From contig JAJCXO010000121.1 of the NCBI GenBank assembly GCA_029263395.1, forward strand, positions 1 through 64,000: a stretch of DNA of 64,000 bases. Reading direction: 5' to 3'. The stretch is from Acidobacteriota bacterium. GTDB lineage: Bacteria; Acidobacteriota; Thermoanaerobaculia; Multivoradales; J023. The notes under the pieces were generated by a model. The model was not told where the DNA came from and did not search any database. It saw nothing but the letters and a program-made list of their open reading frames with translations. The position numbers and the translations under genes are program-made. Shown one piece after another: positions 52,740 to 61,868 of this stretch (position 1 is its first letter; each line of letters opens with the position of its first letter).

Positions 52740-54005
52740 ATGAGCTATAACTGTGCCCGACAACCCCACCTTTTTCTGGTCCTCTTTTTGGGATGGATCG
52801 CTTTGGTAAGTCCCACACCTGCTGAAGCGGGTTCGATGGTTGGCCTCGGAGCCAAGTGTCTCGACGTCGAAGGGGGTTCGACGGCGGACGGTACCCCCGT
52901 CGTGTTATGGGAATGTAACGGTGGTCAAAATCAACAATGGCAGCTCGCAGCCTCCGGGTCCTCTTTCCGGATCCGAGGGATCGGCGACAAATGTCTTCGG
53001 CCTGCCAATCCGGGTGGGGATTCGCCGCTGTCGATCGGGCCCTGTGACGGCGTCGAAGATCTTTGGCGAGCCGGCGTCGGCTTCCCCGACAGCTTTGCCT
53101 GGATCCATCTGGAGTCTGGGCAATGTATTGACGTCGAAGCAGGTAACGCCGCCAACGGTACGCCGATTATCTTGTTCGCTTGTAACGGCAATTCCAATCA
53201 GCAATGGCACTTCAATGACGATGTGGGGTCCTTGTTTCCACCCGGTTCTTTGGTGGGGCTCGACGGTAAGTGTGCCGATGTTGAAGGAGCCGGCACAGCA
53301 GATGGTACGCCGGTTGTTCTCTGGGACTGCGAGGGCAGCGAAAACCAAACCTGGGAGATCGAGGGTACGGGGGCTTCGGCTCGTTTTCGGGGGCTGGCCG
53401 ACAAGTGTTTGCAACCCGCTGACAGCGTTGCCGGTAGTCAGTTGGTCATCAGGCCCTGTGAGGGTGCCAATGATCGCTGGCAGTACACCGGCAGTGCTCC
53501 GGTGTTGACAACGCTGATGCACGTTTCGAGCGGACTGTGTATGGACGTCGAGGATTCCAGTACGCAGAACGGCACACCGCTCATTCTTTTTCCATGCCAT
53601 GGGCAGCCCAATCAAATCTGGAGCTTCGAGCCCGAAACTGTAAACCCATCCATTTGTTACAACACGACGCGAACGCTTTGTTTGAATGGCCGTCGGTTCA
53701 AGGTCGAGGTCGAATGGGAAGACTTCGAAGGCAACCTCGGAGATGGTCGTGTGCTCGGGTTCAGATCGGATGACTCAGGCTTGTTCTGGTTCTTCGACCT
53801 GAACAATTGGGAGCTGCTGGTCAAGGTGCTCGATGGCTGTCGGATCAACGACCACTTCTGGGTGTTTTCCGCCGCCACCACCAACGTCAAATACACCCTG
53901 AAGGTGACGGATACCCAGACCGGGGTCCTGCAGACGTATGTGAATCCTCTCGGCCAGTCAGCCGATGCCGTGACCGACACCGAAGCGTTTGCCACCTGTC
54001 CTTGA
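52740..54005 (+). CDS. Secreted protein with two ricin-B lectin domains
   Basis: A 421-residue exported protein (signal peptide 1-30). Two beta-trefoil (ricin B) regions, about 33-170 and 175-300, have repeated QxW-type motifs (NQQWQLA, NQQWHFN, NQTWEIE, NQIWSFE) and CxDVEG starts. The last 100 residues are a separate domain (FKVEVEWEDFEGNLGDGRVL, then GLFWFFD, FWVFSAA and CP at the end), which I associate with secreted acidobacterial proteins. It probably binds a glycan; no catalytic domain is seen. AAGGAG precedes the ATG. Confidence 0.8.
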   Translation: MSYNCARQPHLFLVLFLGWIALVSPTPAEAGSMVGLGAKCLDVEGGSTADGTPVVLWECNGGQNQQWQLAASGSSFRIRGIGDKCLRPANPGGDSPLSIGPCDGVEDLWRAGVGFPDSFAWIHLESGQCIDVEAGNAANGTPIILFACNGNSNQQWHFNDDVGSLFPPGSLVGLDGKCADVEGAGTADGTPVVLWDCEGSENQTWEIEGTGASARFRGLADKCLQPADSVAGSQLVIRPCEGANDRWQYTGSAPVLTTLMHVSSGLCMDVEDSSTQNGTPLILFPCHGQPNQIWSFEPETVNPSICYNTTRTLCLNGRRFKVEVEWEDFEGNLGDGRVLGFRSDDSGLFWFFDLNNWELLVKVLDGCRINDHFWVFSAATTNVKYTLKVTDTQTGVLQTYVNPLGQSADAVTDTEAFATCP

Positions 54006-54022
54006 CGGCGACCGCGAGGGGG

Positions 54023-54976
54023 CTAGGCGTCGTCGAAGATCTCGTCGAGAGTCGACGCGTCAACAAAGCGCTCGCCCCAGCCCAACAGCTCTTGAACGCC
54101 TCCAGCCCGGATGCGTGCTTCGAGGTGGGCATCGAGGGCGCCGAATCGTCGGCGCAACATCCTGAGCAGAATCGTAGCCTCACCTTCCTGGCGTCCTGCG
54201 TGTCGACCCTCTTCTCTCCATTGCGTAGACCAGTCGATCGCGTGCTGGGTCATCATTGGGCTCACCTCTTCGAGTTTCTTCACTTCAGGTACGGTAACGC
54301 CAGGAAGCCTCGAAGGCAAGAAGACTTGGGTCAACCACAGGGTGACGGCGCGTCGGAGACCGGAGTGTTCGGGCTGGGGTAAGAGTGACTCGAGGATTTC
54401 TATCGGTTTGGTCGCGAGGTTTCGACTACCCTCCAGCCACAACAGGCAGGCGACAGGATTGGACATTGACTCGAGCTGGCCTTTGTCGAAGGCGTTGGCG
54501 TCGAGCAACAAATAACGCAGGTGAGGCAGGTAGGGCTCAATCTCGGGCGGAGCGGCCGCGATCAGCTGATGAACCTCAGTCTTGGCTGTCCATGCAGGCT
54601 GTCCACGGTAGAGGACTACGGGTAAAACGACTGGCAGGCGTTCTCCACGTTTGGGCTTCAGGCTGCGCACGAGTTGTCGGTAGAGCCCGCCACTATAGTC
54701 GAGGATCCTCACCGCCATGAAGGGCTCGTCGGTGCTCTGGAACTCGAGCATCAAATAGATGTAGATCCATACGTCAGCTTCGCGCCACCTCAGTCGCCAG
54801 ATCACGTCGTCGTAACGAGTGCCGATATCGTCGCGAGGATGGGCCTCTCGGACGGTTTCGAGGGAATCGAAATCGAGATGCCCTATCCATGGCCCAGGCA
54901 CGAATCCACGGATCAGCGATTCGACGAGAAGGGGGTAAGAGAAGAGGAGTTTGTAGGCGCTATCGTGGGTTCCCAT
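54023..54976 (-). CDS. Rpn-family nuclease (PD-(D/E)XK), DUF4351 tail
   Basis: A 317-residue protein of the recombination-promoting nuclease (Rpn/YhgA-like) family, sometimes annotated as transposase. DSAYKLLFSYP begins it, and DVWIYIYLMLEFQS holds the E-x-Q motif of the nuclease core. The C-terminal end (ATILLRMLRRRFG to SLDEIFDD) resembles DUF4351. Rpn nucleases cut DNA and are often mobile, but no terminal repeats flank this gene. It converges on the lectin gene across 17 bp. Confidence 0.82.
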   Translation of the reverse strand: MGTHDSAYKLLFSYPLLVESLIRGFVPGPWIGHLDFDSLETVREAHPRDDIGTRYDDVIWRLRWREADVWIYIYLMLEFQSTDEPFMAVRILDYSGGLYRQLVRSLKPKRGERLPVVLPVVLYRGQPAWTAKTEVHQLIAAAPPEIEPYLPHLRYLLLDANAFDKGQLESMSNPVACLLWLEGSRNLATKPIEILESLLPQPEHSGLRRAVTLWLTQVFLPSRLPGVTVPEVKKLEEVSPMMTQHAIDWSTQWREEGRHAGRQEGEATILLRMLRRRFGALDAHLEARIRAGGVQELLGWGERFVDASTLDEIFDDA

Positions 54977-55188
54977 ATGAGCACTCGCGAAGGGTGTTAA
55001 TGGACGCGAAGAAGTGCGGTCTGACGACTACACACCACTTCTTGCAACAACTGTCACCCTCTAAAGACGGAAAGCGCGCAACCGATCTTTTCGCTAGGCG
55101 TAGGCAAAATCCCTGTCTTTCGAGCGTCCGGTGCGAAACAAGCGCTCTGGTATTCGATATCCCCGCAGATCAGGCGTATCCTCCGCGG

Positions 55189-55194
55189 TACAAT
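55189..55194 (+). promoter_or_regulatory. Possible -10 box of VWFA gene
   Basis: TACAAT (5/6 to consensus), 41 bp before the start codon. No good -35 is visible, and the rest of the 258-bp gap (54977-55234) shows nothing further. Confidence 0.3.
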
Positions 55195-55234
55195 GTCGAC
55201 TTCTCGTCGATTCAGTCACCAAGGAGGATGCACG

Positions 55235-56359
55235 ATGCGCCACGCCGCTCTGTTTCTGATCCTGATCCTGACGCAGCCTTGGACGGCCGTCGCGCAGGTC
55301 GTCGATTCGTCTGACCAGCCACCAAGTTCGAGGCCGTCGGACGAACCAATGCTCGACGCCTCCTTCGAGGGCATGGTGGAGGTATCCGAAGTATTGCTCG
55401 ATGTGTTGGCCACGGACGAAGAAGGGCGGGTTGTCCGAGGCTTGGGAACCGATGACTTCATCGTCGAAGAGAACGGGTCGCCGGTCGCCTTGACCGGCGT
55501 CAGTTACTACACCACTCGCTACGATCGTGGCGACGAGGAGGTCGAAGCAGTTGCGGAGGCGCCGTCGAGCCGTTACTTCATCTTCTTCTTTCACACCCAA
55601 TGGCAGCAGAGCTCGTTCACTCCCGACTTGATGCGGCAGCAACTGCGAGCTGGTCTCGAAAGCCGCCGCTGGTTGGAAGAGGAGATGCTGCCGTCCGACT
55701 GGGTGGCGGTGGTCCGATACGGCAGTGGGTTGAGGGTCTACCAAGACTTTACGCAGGATCGCGAGGCTCTCGCTGGTGCGTTCAAAGAAGCGGCCGCGGG
55801 CAAGAAGCCATCGAACGACGTACCTTTGCGGCGTAGGTCGCCAGGCGCTACCGAGTTGTCGATCTTGCAACGTTTACCGAAGGGGCGCGAGTTACGCCAA
55901 CGGACAGAAACGGTGTATGAGGCCCTTGGGTTGGTTGCTGAAGCCTGCGGCTTCGTCGTCGGGCGCAAGAACCTTCTTTTGTTCACGATGGGTTTCGGCA
56001 AGGAGATCCGTTTCGGTGACGCCGAGGCCGACCCGCGGTATTACCCTCAGCTCGAAGCAGCACTCAACGATCACAACGTGGCGGTTTATCCGATCGATAC
56101 CTCACCTGCCGGTCGCGGTACCCGCCAAACCGACTTCTTGACTCAGCTCGCTGAAGACACCGGTGGGGTTTACCACGAGGACTTCTACGGCTTTATCAAT
56201 CCGCTGCGTGACATCGGCGGCGACAGTTATGCCTACTATGTGCTCAGCTACCAAAGTGAGCACCCAGCCGGGGAAATCGGTTACCAGCGGATCGAAGTCA
56301 AGTCGCGAGACGAAAGTGTGCTGGTCCGTGCTCGCAAAGGCTACCGTTACGGTCTGTAG
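55235..56359 (+). CDS. Exported VWFA-related protein, acidobacterial type
   Basis: A 374-residue protein with a signal peptide (1-20, cut near AVAQ). It resembles the VWFA-related Acidobacterial domain family (TIGR03436): VSEVLLDVLATDEEGRVVRG, then GTDDFIVEENGSPVALTGVSYY, a von Willebrand A-like core and ending SRDESVLVRARKGY. Metal-site residues were not clear. Function unknown, but the family is strongly enriched in Acidobacteriota, which supports the taxonomic guess. AAGGAGG precedes the ATG. Confidence 0.8.
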   Translation: MRHAALFLILILTQPWTAVAQVVDSSDQPPSSRPSDEPMLDASFEGMVEVSEVLLDVLATDEEGRVVRGLGTDDFIVEENGSPVALTGVSYYTTRYDRGDEEVEAVAEAPSSRYFIFFFHTQWQQSSFTPDLMRQQLRAGLESRRWLEEEMLPSDWVAVVRYGSGLRVYQDFTQDREALAGAFKEAAAGKKPSNDVPLRRRSPGATELSILQRLPKGRELRQRTETVYEALGLVAEACGFVVGRKNLLLFTMGFGKEIRFGDAEADPRYYPQLEAALNDHNVAVYPIDTSPAGRGTRQTDFLTQLAEDTGGVYHEDFYGFINPLRDIGGDSYAYYVLSYQSEHPAGEIGYQRIEVKSRDESVLVRARKGYRYGL

Positions 56360-56383
56360 GCTCTCTGGGCGGCCGCCAGTCGA

Positions 56384-57808
56384 TTAGTAGGCATTGTGCC
56401 AAATGCCGCTGCGCAGGGTCATCCAGATGATCTTGAGGTCCAGTGTCAGAGTCCAGTTCTGGATGTAATAAAGATCGTATTGGATGCGCTTGCGGATCGA
56501 TGTATTACCACGCCAGCCATGCACTTGGGCCCATCCGGTGATGCCTGATTTGACCCGATGACGCAACATGTAATCTGGGATTTTGTGTTTGAACTCGTGC
56601 ACGAAGGTCGGACGCTCGGGCCGCGGACCGACGATCGACATGTCGCCCTTGAGGACATTCCAAAGCTGCGGCAGCTCGTCGATCGACCATTGGCGGATGA
56701 ACGTTCCGACACCGGTGCGACGGCTGTCTCCGGGCACTGCCCACACTGGGCCGCTGGCAGATTCGGCGTTGACCCGCATAGAACGGAACTTCCAGATCAT
56801 GAACGGCTTGCCGTCCAAACCCATACGTTCCTGGCAGTAGAAGATCGGGCCATGGTCTTCCCGCCAGATGAGCAACGCCATGATGGGTAGGAATGGCAGC
56901 AGAACAATCATCGCTGCTCCAGCAATGGCGATGTCCATGGCTCGCTTGACGAGACTGCTCCAGCCTTGCAGCGGCACCTGCGAAAGATTGATCACCGGCA
57001 TGCCGTCGAGATCTTCGAGGCTCGATTTGAGGGTCGCGTACTGCAAGATGTCGGGGACCAGTTTGACTCCGACGCAGGCGCGACCAACCGTTTGCAGCAC
57101 CCGCATCATCTTGCGATGCGCTTCCAGTGGCAGCGCTACGTAGACGTGATCGATCGCTTTCTCCTCGATCACCGATTCGACGTCCTTGAGGGTGCCGAGT
57201 ACCGGGACGTCCATGATCTTGTGATCAATCTTGCTGGGGTCGTCGTCGAGGAAACCCACCACTTCGAGGCCAAGCTCGCGATGGGCTTGCAGTTTGTAAG
57301 TGAGCTCCTTGCCAAGTTCGCCGGCACCTACCACCAGAATACGCTGCAGGTTGTAGCCTTTGAGGCGCAGCCGTTGCAAGATTTCGCGAACGGTGACCCT
57401 GGCGCCAAGCACCAGGATGAAATCGAGAATCACGAAGTTGGCGACAAAAGCCCGGCTGTAGTTGAAAGGCTCAGTGCCTCCTGTCTGAGTTGGTCGATAC
57501 CAAGCCAGGACTGCCGACAGAACAAAGGTGGCGACGACGGCAGCGAGGAGGATTGTGAGGGCATCGTCGACTCGGCTGTGGTCGCGACGGCTCTGATAAA
57601 GGCCGTGGAAGTAGAAGACGATCGGCCACAAAACCAGCACAAGCGGTAACAAAGCCAAATAGCGGCCAAACTCTGGAACACCTTTGGTCAAGACTGGGAA
57701 CTCGAGCTCGAAGCGAACGAACCAGGCGAGCAGGAAGGCTGCGAGCGTGGCGAACAGATCGCTAGCGAGGTAGAGCGCAACTGTGCTTTGGCGGCGCTTT
57801 TGAATCAT
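56384..57808 (-). CDS. Undecaprenyl-phosphate sugar phosphotransferase (WcaJ-like)
   Basis: A 474-residue polyisoprenyl-phosphate hexose-1-phosphate transferase. Four N-terminal helices (1-120), a CoA-binding-like middle domain (about 140-250, ILVVGAGELGKEL) and the transferase (about 275-474) with KRAMDIAIAGA, KFRSMRVNAE, DELPQLWNVLKGDMSIVGPRPERP and DLYYIQNWTLTLDLKI. It starts exopolysaccharide synthesis by loading a sugar phosphate on the lipid carrier. The two downstream transferases read the same strand upstream of it. Confidence 0.9.
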   Translation of the reverse strand: MIQKRRQSTVALYLASDLFATLAAFLLAWFVRFELEFPVLTKGVPEFGRYLALLPLVLVLWPIVFYFHGLYQSRRDHSRVDDALTILLAAVVATFVLSAVLAWYRPTQTGGTEPFNYSRAFVANFVILDFILVLGARVTVREILQRLRLKGYNLQRILVVGAGELGKELTYKLQAHRELGLEVVGFLDDDPSKIDHKIMDVPVLGTLKDVESVIEEKAIDHVYVALPLEAHRKMMRVLQTVGRACVGVKLVPDILQYATLKSSLEDLDGMPVINLSQVPLQGWSSLVKRAMDIAIAGAAMIVLLPFLPIMALLIWREDHGPIFYCQERMGLDGKPFMIWKFRSMRVNAESASGPVWAVPGDSRRTGVGTFIRQWSIDELPQLWNVLKGDMSIVGPRPERPTFVHEFKHKIPDYMLRHRVKSGITGWAQVHGWRGNTSIRKRIQYDLYYIQNWTLTLDLKIIWMTLRSGIWHNAY

Positions 57809-57823
57809 AAACGGGACCCGCGG

Positions 57824-59161
57824 TCAAGGGATGGCCGGACTCCGGGAGTTCGTATCGAGTGTACGATCCAGCTCCGCCGAGCGCTGAGTCAACTGTGAAA
57901 GATATCGCTCGGCGAAGCGCTGGCTGGAAAATTCGCTTGCTCGGGCTTGTAATTCCAATTTATTGAAGCCGATCTGACGAGATTTGTCAATCGCCGCGCA
58001 CAGTGCGTTGATTTCTGTGGCGCGGTCAGCGCCAGACGGCGGACGGTACAGTACCCCATGGAGACCGTCTTCAACAATGTCGAGCACGCCGCCGTGGCCT
58101 AGCGCCACAACCGGGGTACCGCAGGCCAGCGCCTCGACTGGAGCGATGCCAAAGTCCTCAATGCCTGGTTGTAGAAAAATGTCCGCACCTTGAAAAAGGC
58201 TCCGCAACGCTTCGCCATCGACTCGACCGAGGAGCCGGGTTCGCGGCCCTGCCAAGCGCTCGAGACGTTGGCGCTCAGGTCCGGTGCCGACGACCCATAG
58301 TTCGCGACCGAGTCGTTCGCAAGCCTCGATCGCAAGCTCGATCCTCTTATAGGGAGCCAGGGCAGTCACGATGAGGCAATAGCCCTGGTCGTCGGACTGT
58401 GTAATGTCGGACTGTGTAATGTCGGACTGTGGACTGCCTTCCCCGCGGAAGAAGTTGATATCGACTGGCGGTGCTACCACGGTTGCTTGGCGGCTGTAGT
58501 AGCGAGCGATACGACGGGCAACGAAGCGCGAGTTGGCTAGGAAATGGTCGACCCGTGGCGAAGCTGCGGCGTCCCACGCCCTGAGGTTACTCAGCACCAG
58601 TTGGCGTAACCGAGCGACGAGGCCGCGACGACGCGGAAAATAAGTGTGCTCTTGATCCCAGGCATACCGCATAGGGGTGTGGCAGTAGCAAACGTGGTAA
58701 GCGTCGGGCGGCGGGATCACGCCTTTGGCGACGCAGTGACTGGTGCTCAGGATCAGGTCATAAGCACCAAAATCGAAGTCTTCGATGGCGCTCGGAAACA
58801 GCGGCAGATAGTGCCGATAGTGGCGCCGGATACCAGGAGCGCGTTGCAGGTAGCTCGTATGGATGGGGTGGCTCTCGAGCGCCTCGCTGACGCTGCCCGG
58901 GATGTGTATCAACGTGTAGATTGGCGCACCAGGGAAGAGGTTGGCGATGGCTTCGAGGACTTTCTCGCCGCCCCGCATACCAGTCAGCCAATCATGGACC
59001 AGCGCAACGCGACCTGCAGCCAGCGATTCAGCTACGGTTGCTGGCAGTGTCGGCGCCGGTAAAGTCGTCACCGGCTGTGTCGGTGTCGGCTGTGTCGCCG
59101 AAAGCACCGGCAGCGTTGCCGAAGTTGGTACTGGCGAGTTGGATTGGGAACGCGCCGCCAT
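57824..59161 (-). CDS. Glycosyltransferase family 4 (exopolysaccharide)
   Basis: A 445-residue GT4 enzyme. VALVHDWLTGMRGGEKVLEAI starts the catalytic core after about 45 low-complexity residues. GIEDFGIAPVEALACG holds the EX7E region of the donor site. The N-terminal part is a four-fold 15-bp repeat (TQPTP, TQPVT, TLPAP, TLPAT), and another 15-bp repeat (SDITQ three times) sits in the linker. The ATG at 59161 follows the previous gene's stop by 2 bp. Sugar specificity is unknown. Confidence 0.85.
   Translation of the reverse strand: MAARSQSNSPVPTSATLPVLSATQPTPTQPVTTLPAPTLPATVAESLAAGRVALVHDWLTGMRGGEKVLEAIANLFPGAPIYTLIHIPGSVSEALESHPIHTSYLQRAPGIRRHYRHYLPLFPSAIEDFDFGAYDLILSTSHCVAKGVIPPPDAYHVCYCHTPMRYAWDQEHTYFPRRRGLVARLRQLVLSNLRAWDAAASPRVDHFLANSRFVARRIARYYSRQATVVAPPVDINFFRGEGSPQSDITQSDITQSDDQGYCLIVTALAPYKRIELAIEACERLGRELWVVGTGPERQRLERLAGPRTRLLGRVDGEALRSLFQGADIFLQPGIEDFGIAPVEALACGTPVVALGHGGVLDIVEDGLHGVLYRPPSGADRATEINALCAAIDKSRQIGFNKLELQARASEFSSQRFAERYLSQLTQRSAELDRTLDTNSRSPAIP
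58391..58435. repeat. 15-bp tandem repeat, three copies
   Basis: GTCGGACTGTGTAAT twice and a third diverged copy code for TQSDI-type pentapeptides in the linker of the GT4 gene. Confidence 0.88.
59036..59095. repeat. 15-bp tandem repeat, four diverged copies
   Basis: Units at 59036, 59051, 59066 and 59081 code for TLPAT, TLPAP, TQPVT and TQPTP at the N-terminus of the GT4 enzyme. They are older and more diverged than the other 15-bp duplications. Confidence 0.65.
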
Positions 59162-59163
59162 CG

Positions 59164-60291
59164 TCAGTCCGTTTCGCCGGTGACCGCCTGATGGTAGACC
59201 GCCAGTGTCTGCTCTGCGGCTTGGCGCCATCTGAAGTCTTCGGATCTGCGCTGACCTACCTTACGCAGAGACTTGCGGTGGTCTGCGTCGGAGACCAGGC
59301 GAACGATGGCCTCGGCCATGCCATCGAGATCGAGCGGATTGACGAGGTCGGCGTACCCAGCGGCGATTTCCTTCAAGGCCGAAGTATTCGAGGTGATGAC
59401 CGGAACGCCGGAAGCCATCGCTTCGATCACCGGCAATCCGAAACCCTCGTAGAGGGTTGGATAGAGGAAGACCGCAGCGCCCTGATAGATCGCTGGCAAG
59501 GCTTCTTGAGCAACGTGCCCGAGCAGCAGGATACGATCCTCGATGCCAAGCTGGGAGGCACGCTGGCGAATTTTGAACTCCAAACCACTACGGTCACCAA
59601 CACAGACCAATTTGTGTGGAAAGTCATGCATCTTGACGGCTTGGGCGTAGGCTTTGACGACGTTGTCGAGGTTCTTGTGAGGTTTGGGGTTGCCGACGAA
59701 CAGTAAGTAGGGGCGTTCGAGACCGAGGTGTCGCATCCAACGTTCGAGCTCTTCCGCCGGCAGGGTTTTGCGGAACTCTTCATCGATACCGTTGTAAATC
59801 GTCTTGATCTTCTTGCCATCGACCTGAAAGTAGCTCTTGAGGTCGGCCCGGGTATTGCGGGACACTGAAATCACGCGATCACCGCGTTGCAGGCTGTGGC
59901 GAATCATCCGCTCGGCGTAAATGAAGGCTAGCCGGTTGGGCAGAAACTCGGGATAAAGCAGGTGGATGATGTCGTGGATGGTAACCACCGCTCGACATGG
60001 CACGATCAACGGCAGCACATAGTGGGTGGCATGGTAGAGGTCGACCTTGAGCCGCATGAGGTCCCAGGACAGAGTGAAGAGCTCGCGTACCGAATAAACT
60101 GGAGACCTCTGGATGATGATCTGAAAGTTCTCGGGTAAGCGTCGGAACGCATCGCGATGACCTGGGCCGGTAAACACCAGATAGTTGTTGTCGTGGTCGA
60201 GTTCGGCGATCTCGCGGATCAGATTGCGGACATAGGTACCGATGCCGAAGTCGTTGACTTTGCGGGCGTCGATGGCGATCGTATACGGCAA
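59164..60291 (-). CDS. Glycosyltransferase family 4 (exopolysaccharide)
   Basis: A 375-residue GT4 enzyme if read from TTG at 60291, which gives the usual PYTIAIDARKVNDFGIGTYV start and has GGAG 5 nt upstream. A longer frame to 60399 adds 36 residues of low-complexity sequence. The donor domain has LLFVGNPKPHKNLDNVV and YPTLYEGFGLPVIEAMASG (EX7E). It is divergent from the next GT gene. Confidence 0.85.
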   Translation of the reverse strand: MPYTIAIDARKVNDFGIGTYVRNLIREIAELDHDNNYLVFTGPGHRDAFRRLPENFQIIIQRSPVYSVRELFTLSWDLMRLKVDLYHATHYVLPLIVPCRAVVTIHDIIHLLYPEFLPNRLAFIYAERMIRHSLQRGDRVISVSRNTRADLKSYFQVDGKKIKTIYNGIDEEFRKTLPAEELERWMRHLGLERPYLLFVGNPKPHKNLDNVVKAYAQAVKMHDFPHKLVCVGDRSGLEFKIRQRASQLGIEDRILLLGHVAQEALPAIYQGAAVFLYPTLYEGFGLPVIEAMASGVPVITSNTSALKEIAAGYADLVNPLDLDGMAEAIVRLVSDADHRKSLRKVGQRRSEDFRWRQAAEQTLAVYHQAVTGETD

Positions 60292-60488
60292 GATGGCTCC
60301 GAGGGGGTCGGTCAGGCCGCGGTCTTTAGGTTCGAAACAGCATGTTCGAGGCGGCCTTCGAGACGGTCTAGATTCAGCGAGTGTCGGCGGGGCAGGCAAG
60401 CGTGATTGAAGCGGATCGAGCGGGGTTGAGGGTGTCCCGACCGACGCGAGGCAGTCTATACGATGTGTGATCGGGTATCGTTGCGCCG

Positions 60489-61868
60489 ATGAGTTCGAAA
60501 CCTGACCCGCTCTCTCGCCTGGTGCGCCGTGGTCGTCGTTTGTTGGCGCCGCTTCACCCGCGGCGAATCCACGGGCGCCTGATGCGGATTGCCGTCCGAT
60601 TGGGATACAACTATGTGCGCCTTTGGATCGTTGGGCTTCACCCGCGGCGCATCTTGGCGACGCTGCGTTGGGCGCATCAGTTCCGTCGTATCCTCAGGCG
60701 TCGGCGAGCAGAGCCGCGGCTGACCGTGGCGGTTGATGTCAGTGCACTGTGGGAGCCATTGACCGGCGTCGGTTGGTATCTCTACCGCTTGCTCGAGCAT
60801 TTGGCAGAGCGTGACGATGTCCGATTACGACTGTACGGTCCGGGGTTCGTCGACAAACGAGACGTTCCGCCGCCGGTTGTTGAACTGCCGACGGGTCCGG
60901 CGATCGAAGAGGTGCGTTATGTGGTGCCTGAGAATCTCAGCTTCGTCTTCTACTATTTGGCGGAGAAGCTGCGGCGCATTCAGGAACGCCTGATCGCGGC
61001 GGACGGCAATCAGGTACTCTTCGCGCCCAACTATTTTCTACCGCCTTGGTTCGATCGTAGTGGAGGTAAGTTGGTGGTGATGATCCACGACCTCAGCTTC
61101 CTTCAGGTCCCCGAGACTCTACGGGAGTCCACCCGTCTCGATCTCGAAGCCCATGTTCGCAGTACCAGCCGTCGTGCCGCCCGAGTGTTGACGCCGAGTG
61201 CCACCGTCCGTGGTGAACTGATCTCCAGTGGATTAGTGGATGCTTCGCGAGCCCGCGCTGTACCCCACGGACCGGGCTCAGTCTCGATTGCGACACCAGC
61301 GTCGCCACCTGACGGGACTCCCGAGCGTTACGTTCTGCATGTCGGAACCCTAGAGCCGCGCAAGAATTTGTTGACGTTGTTTGCCGCTTGGCGGATCTTG
61401 CGAGATCGCAACTTGGACCCACCGCCGTTGGTGCTGTGTGGGCGACTGGGGTGGAAGACCGAAACCTTGGAACGAGAAATCGACAACGGTCGGCGAGAAG
61501 GCTGGCTGGTCCATCACGGATACCTACCCGATGAACAGGTTGCGGCGCTCTATCACGGCGCGTTGTTGGTGGTCCTGCCGTCGATTTACGAGGGGTTCGG
61601 ACTGCCTGCGCTCGAAGCGATGGCAGCCGGGGCCCCCTTGTTGTGCAGTGATATCCCGGTGCTACGTGAGGTTGCGGCCGAGGGTGCGGCCTACGCGCCG
61701 ACGGATCAACCGGCGGCCTGGGCCGATCGGCTGGCCGAGCTGTTGGCCGATCATGAACAGCGTAGCGAACTGGCACGACGCGGCCGAGATCGCAGCAGAC
61801 AATTTGATTGGCGACGGACGGCTGAGCAGACCGTAGCCGTCTGGAAGGAGGCAGCGGCCAGCCTATGA
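60489..61868 (+). CDS. Glycosyltransferase family 4
   Basis: A 459-residue GT4 enzyme. About 75 basic residues at the N-terminus (two LHPRRI motifs) precede the core TVAVDVSALWEPLTGVGWYL. The donor site has VLHVGTLEPRKNLLTLF and LPSIYEGFGLPALEAMAAG. The basic front may sit on the membrane surface. It is divergent from the GT gene at 60291 and overlaps the next gene by 4 bp (ATGA). Confidence 0.87.
   Translation: MSSKPDPLSRLVRRGRRLLAPLHPRRIHGRLMRIAVRLGYNYVRLWIVGLHPRRILATLRWAHQFRRILRRRRAEPRLTVAVDVSALWEPLTGVGWYLYRLLEHLAERDDVRLRLYGPGFVDKRDVPPPVVELPTGPAIEEVRYVVPENLSFVFYYLAEKLRRIQERLIAADGNQVLFAPNYFLPPWFDRSGGKLVVMIHDLSFLQVPETLRESTRLDLEAHVRSTSRRAARVLTPSATVRGELISSGLVDASRARAVPHGPGSVSIATPASPPDGTPERYVLHVGTLEPRKNLLTLFAAWRILRDRNLDPPPLVLCGRLGWKTETLEREIDNGRREGWLVHHGYLPDEQVAALYHGALLVVLPSIYEGFGLPALEAMAAGAPLLCSDIPVLREVAAEGAAYAPTDQPAAWADRLAELLADHEQRSELARRGRDRSRQFDWRRTAEQTVAVWKEAAASL

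Noticed and set aside
54023-54976. Insertion sequence
   Set aside because: The Rpn-family gene is sometimes called a transposase, but no inverted ends or target duplications were found.
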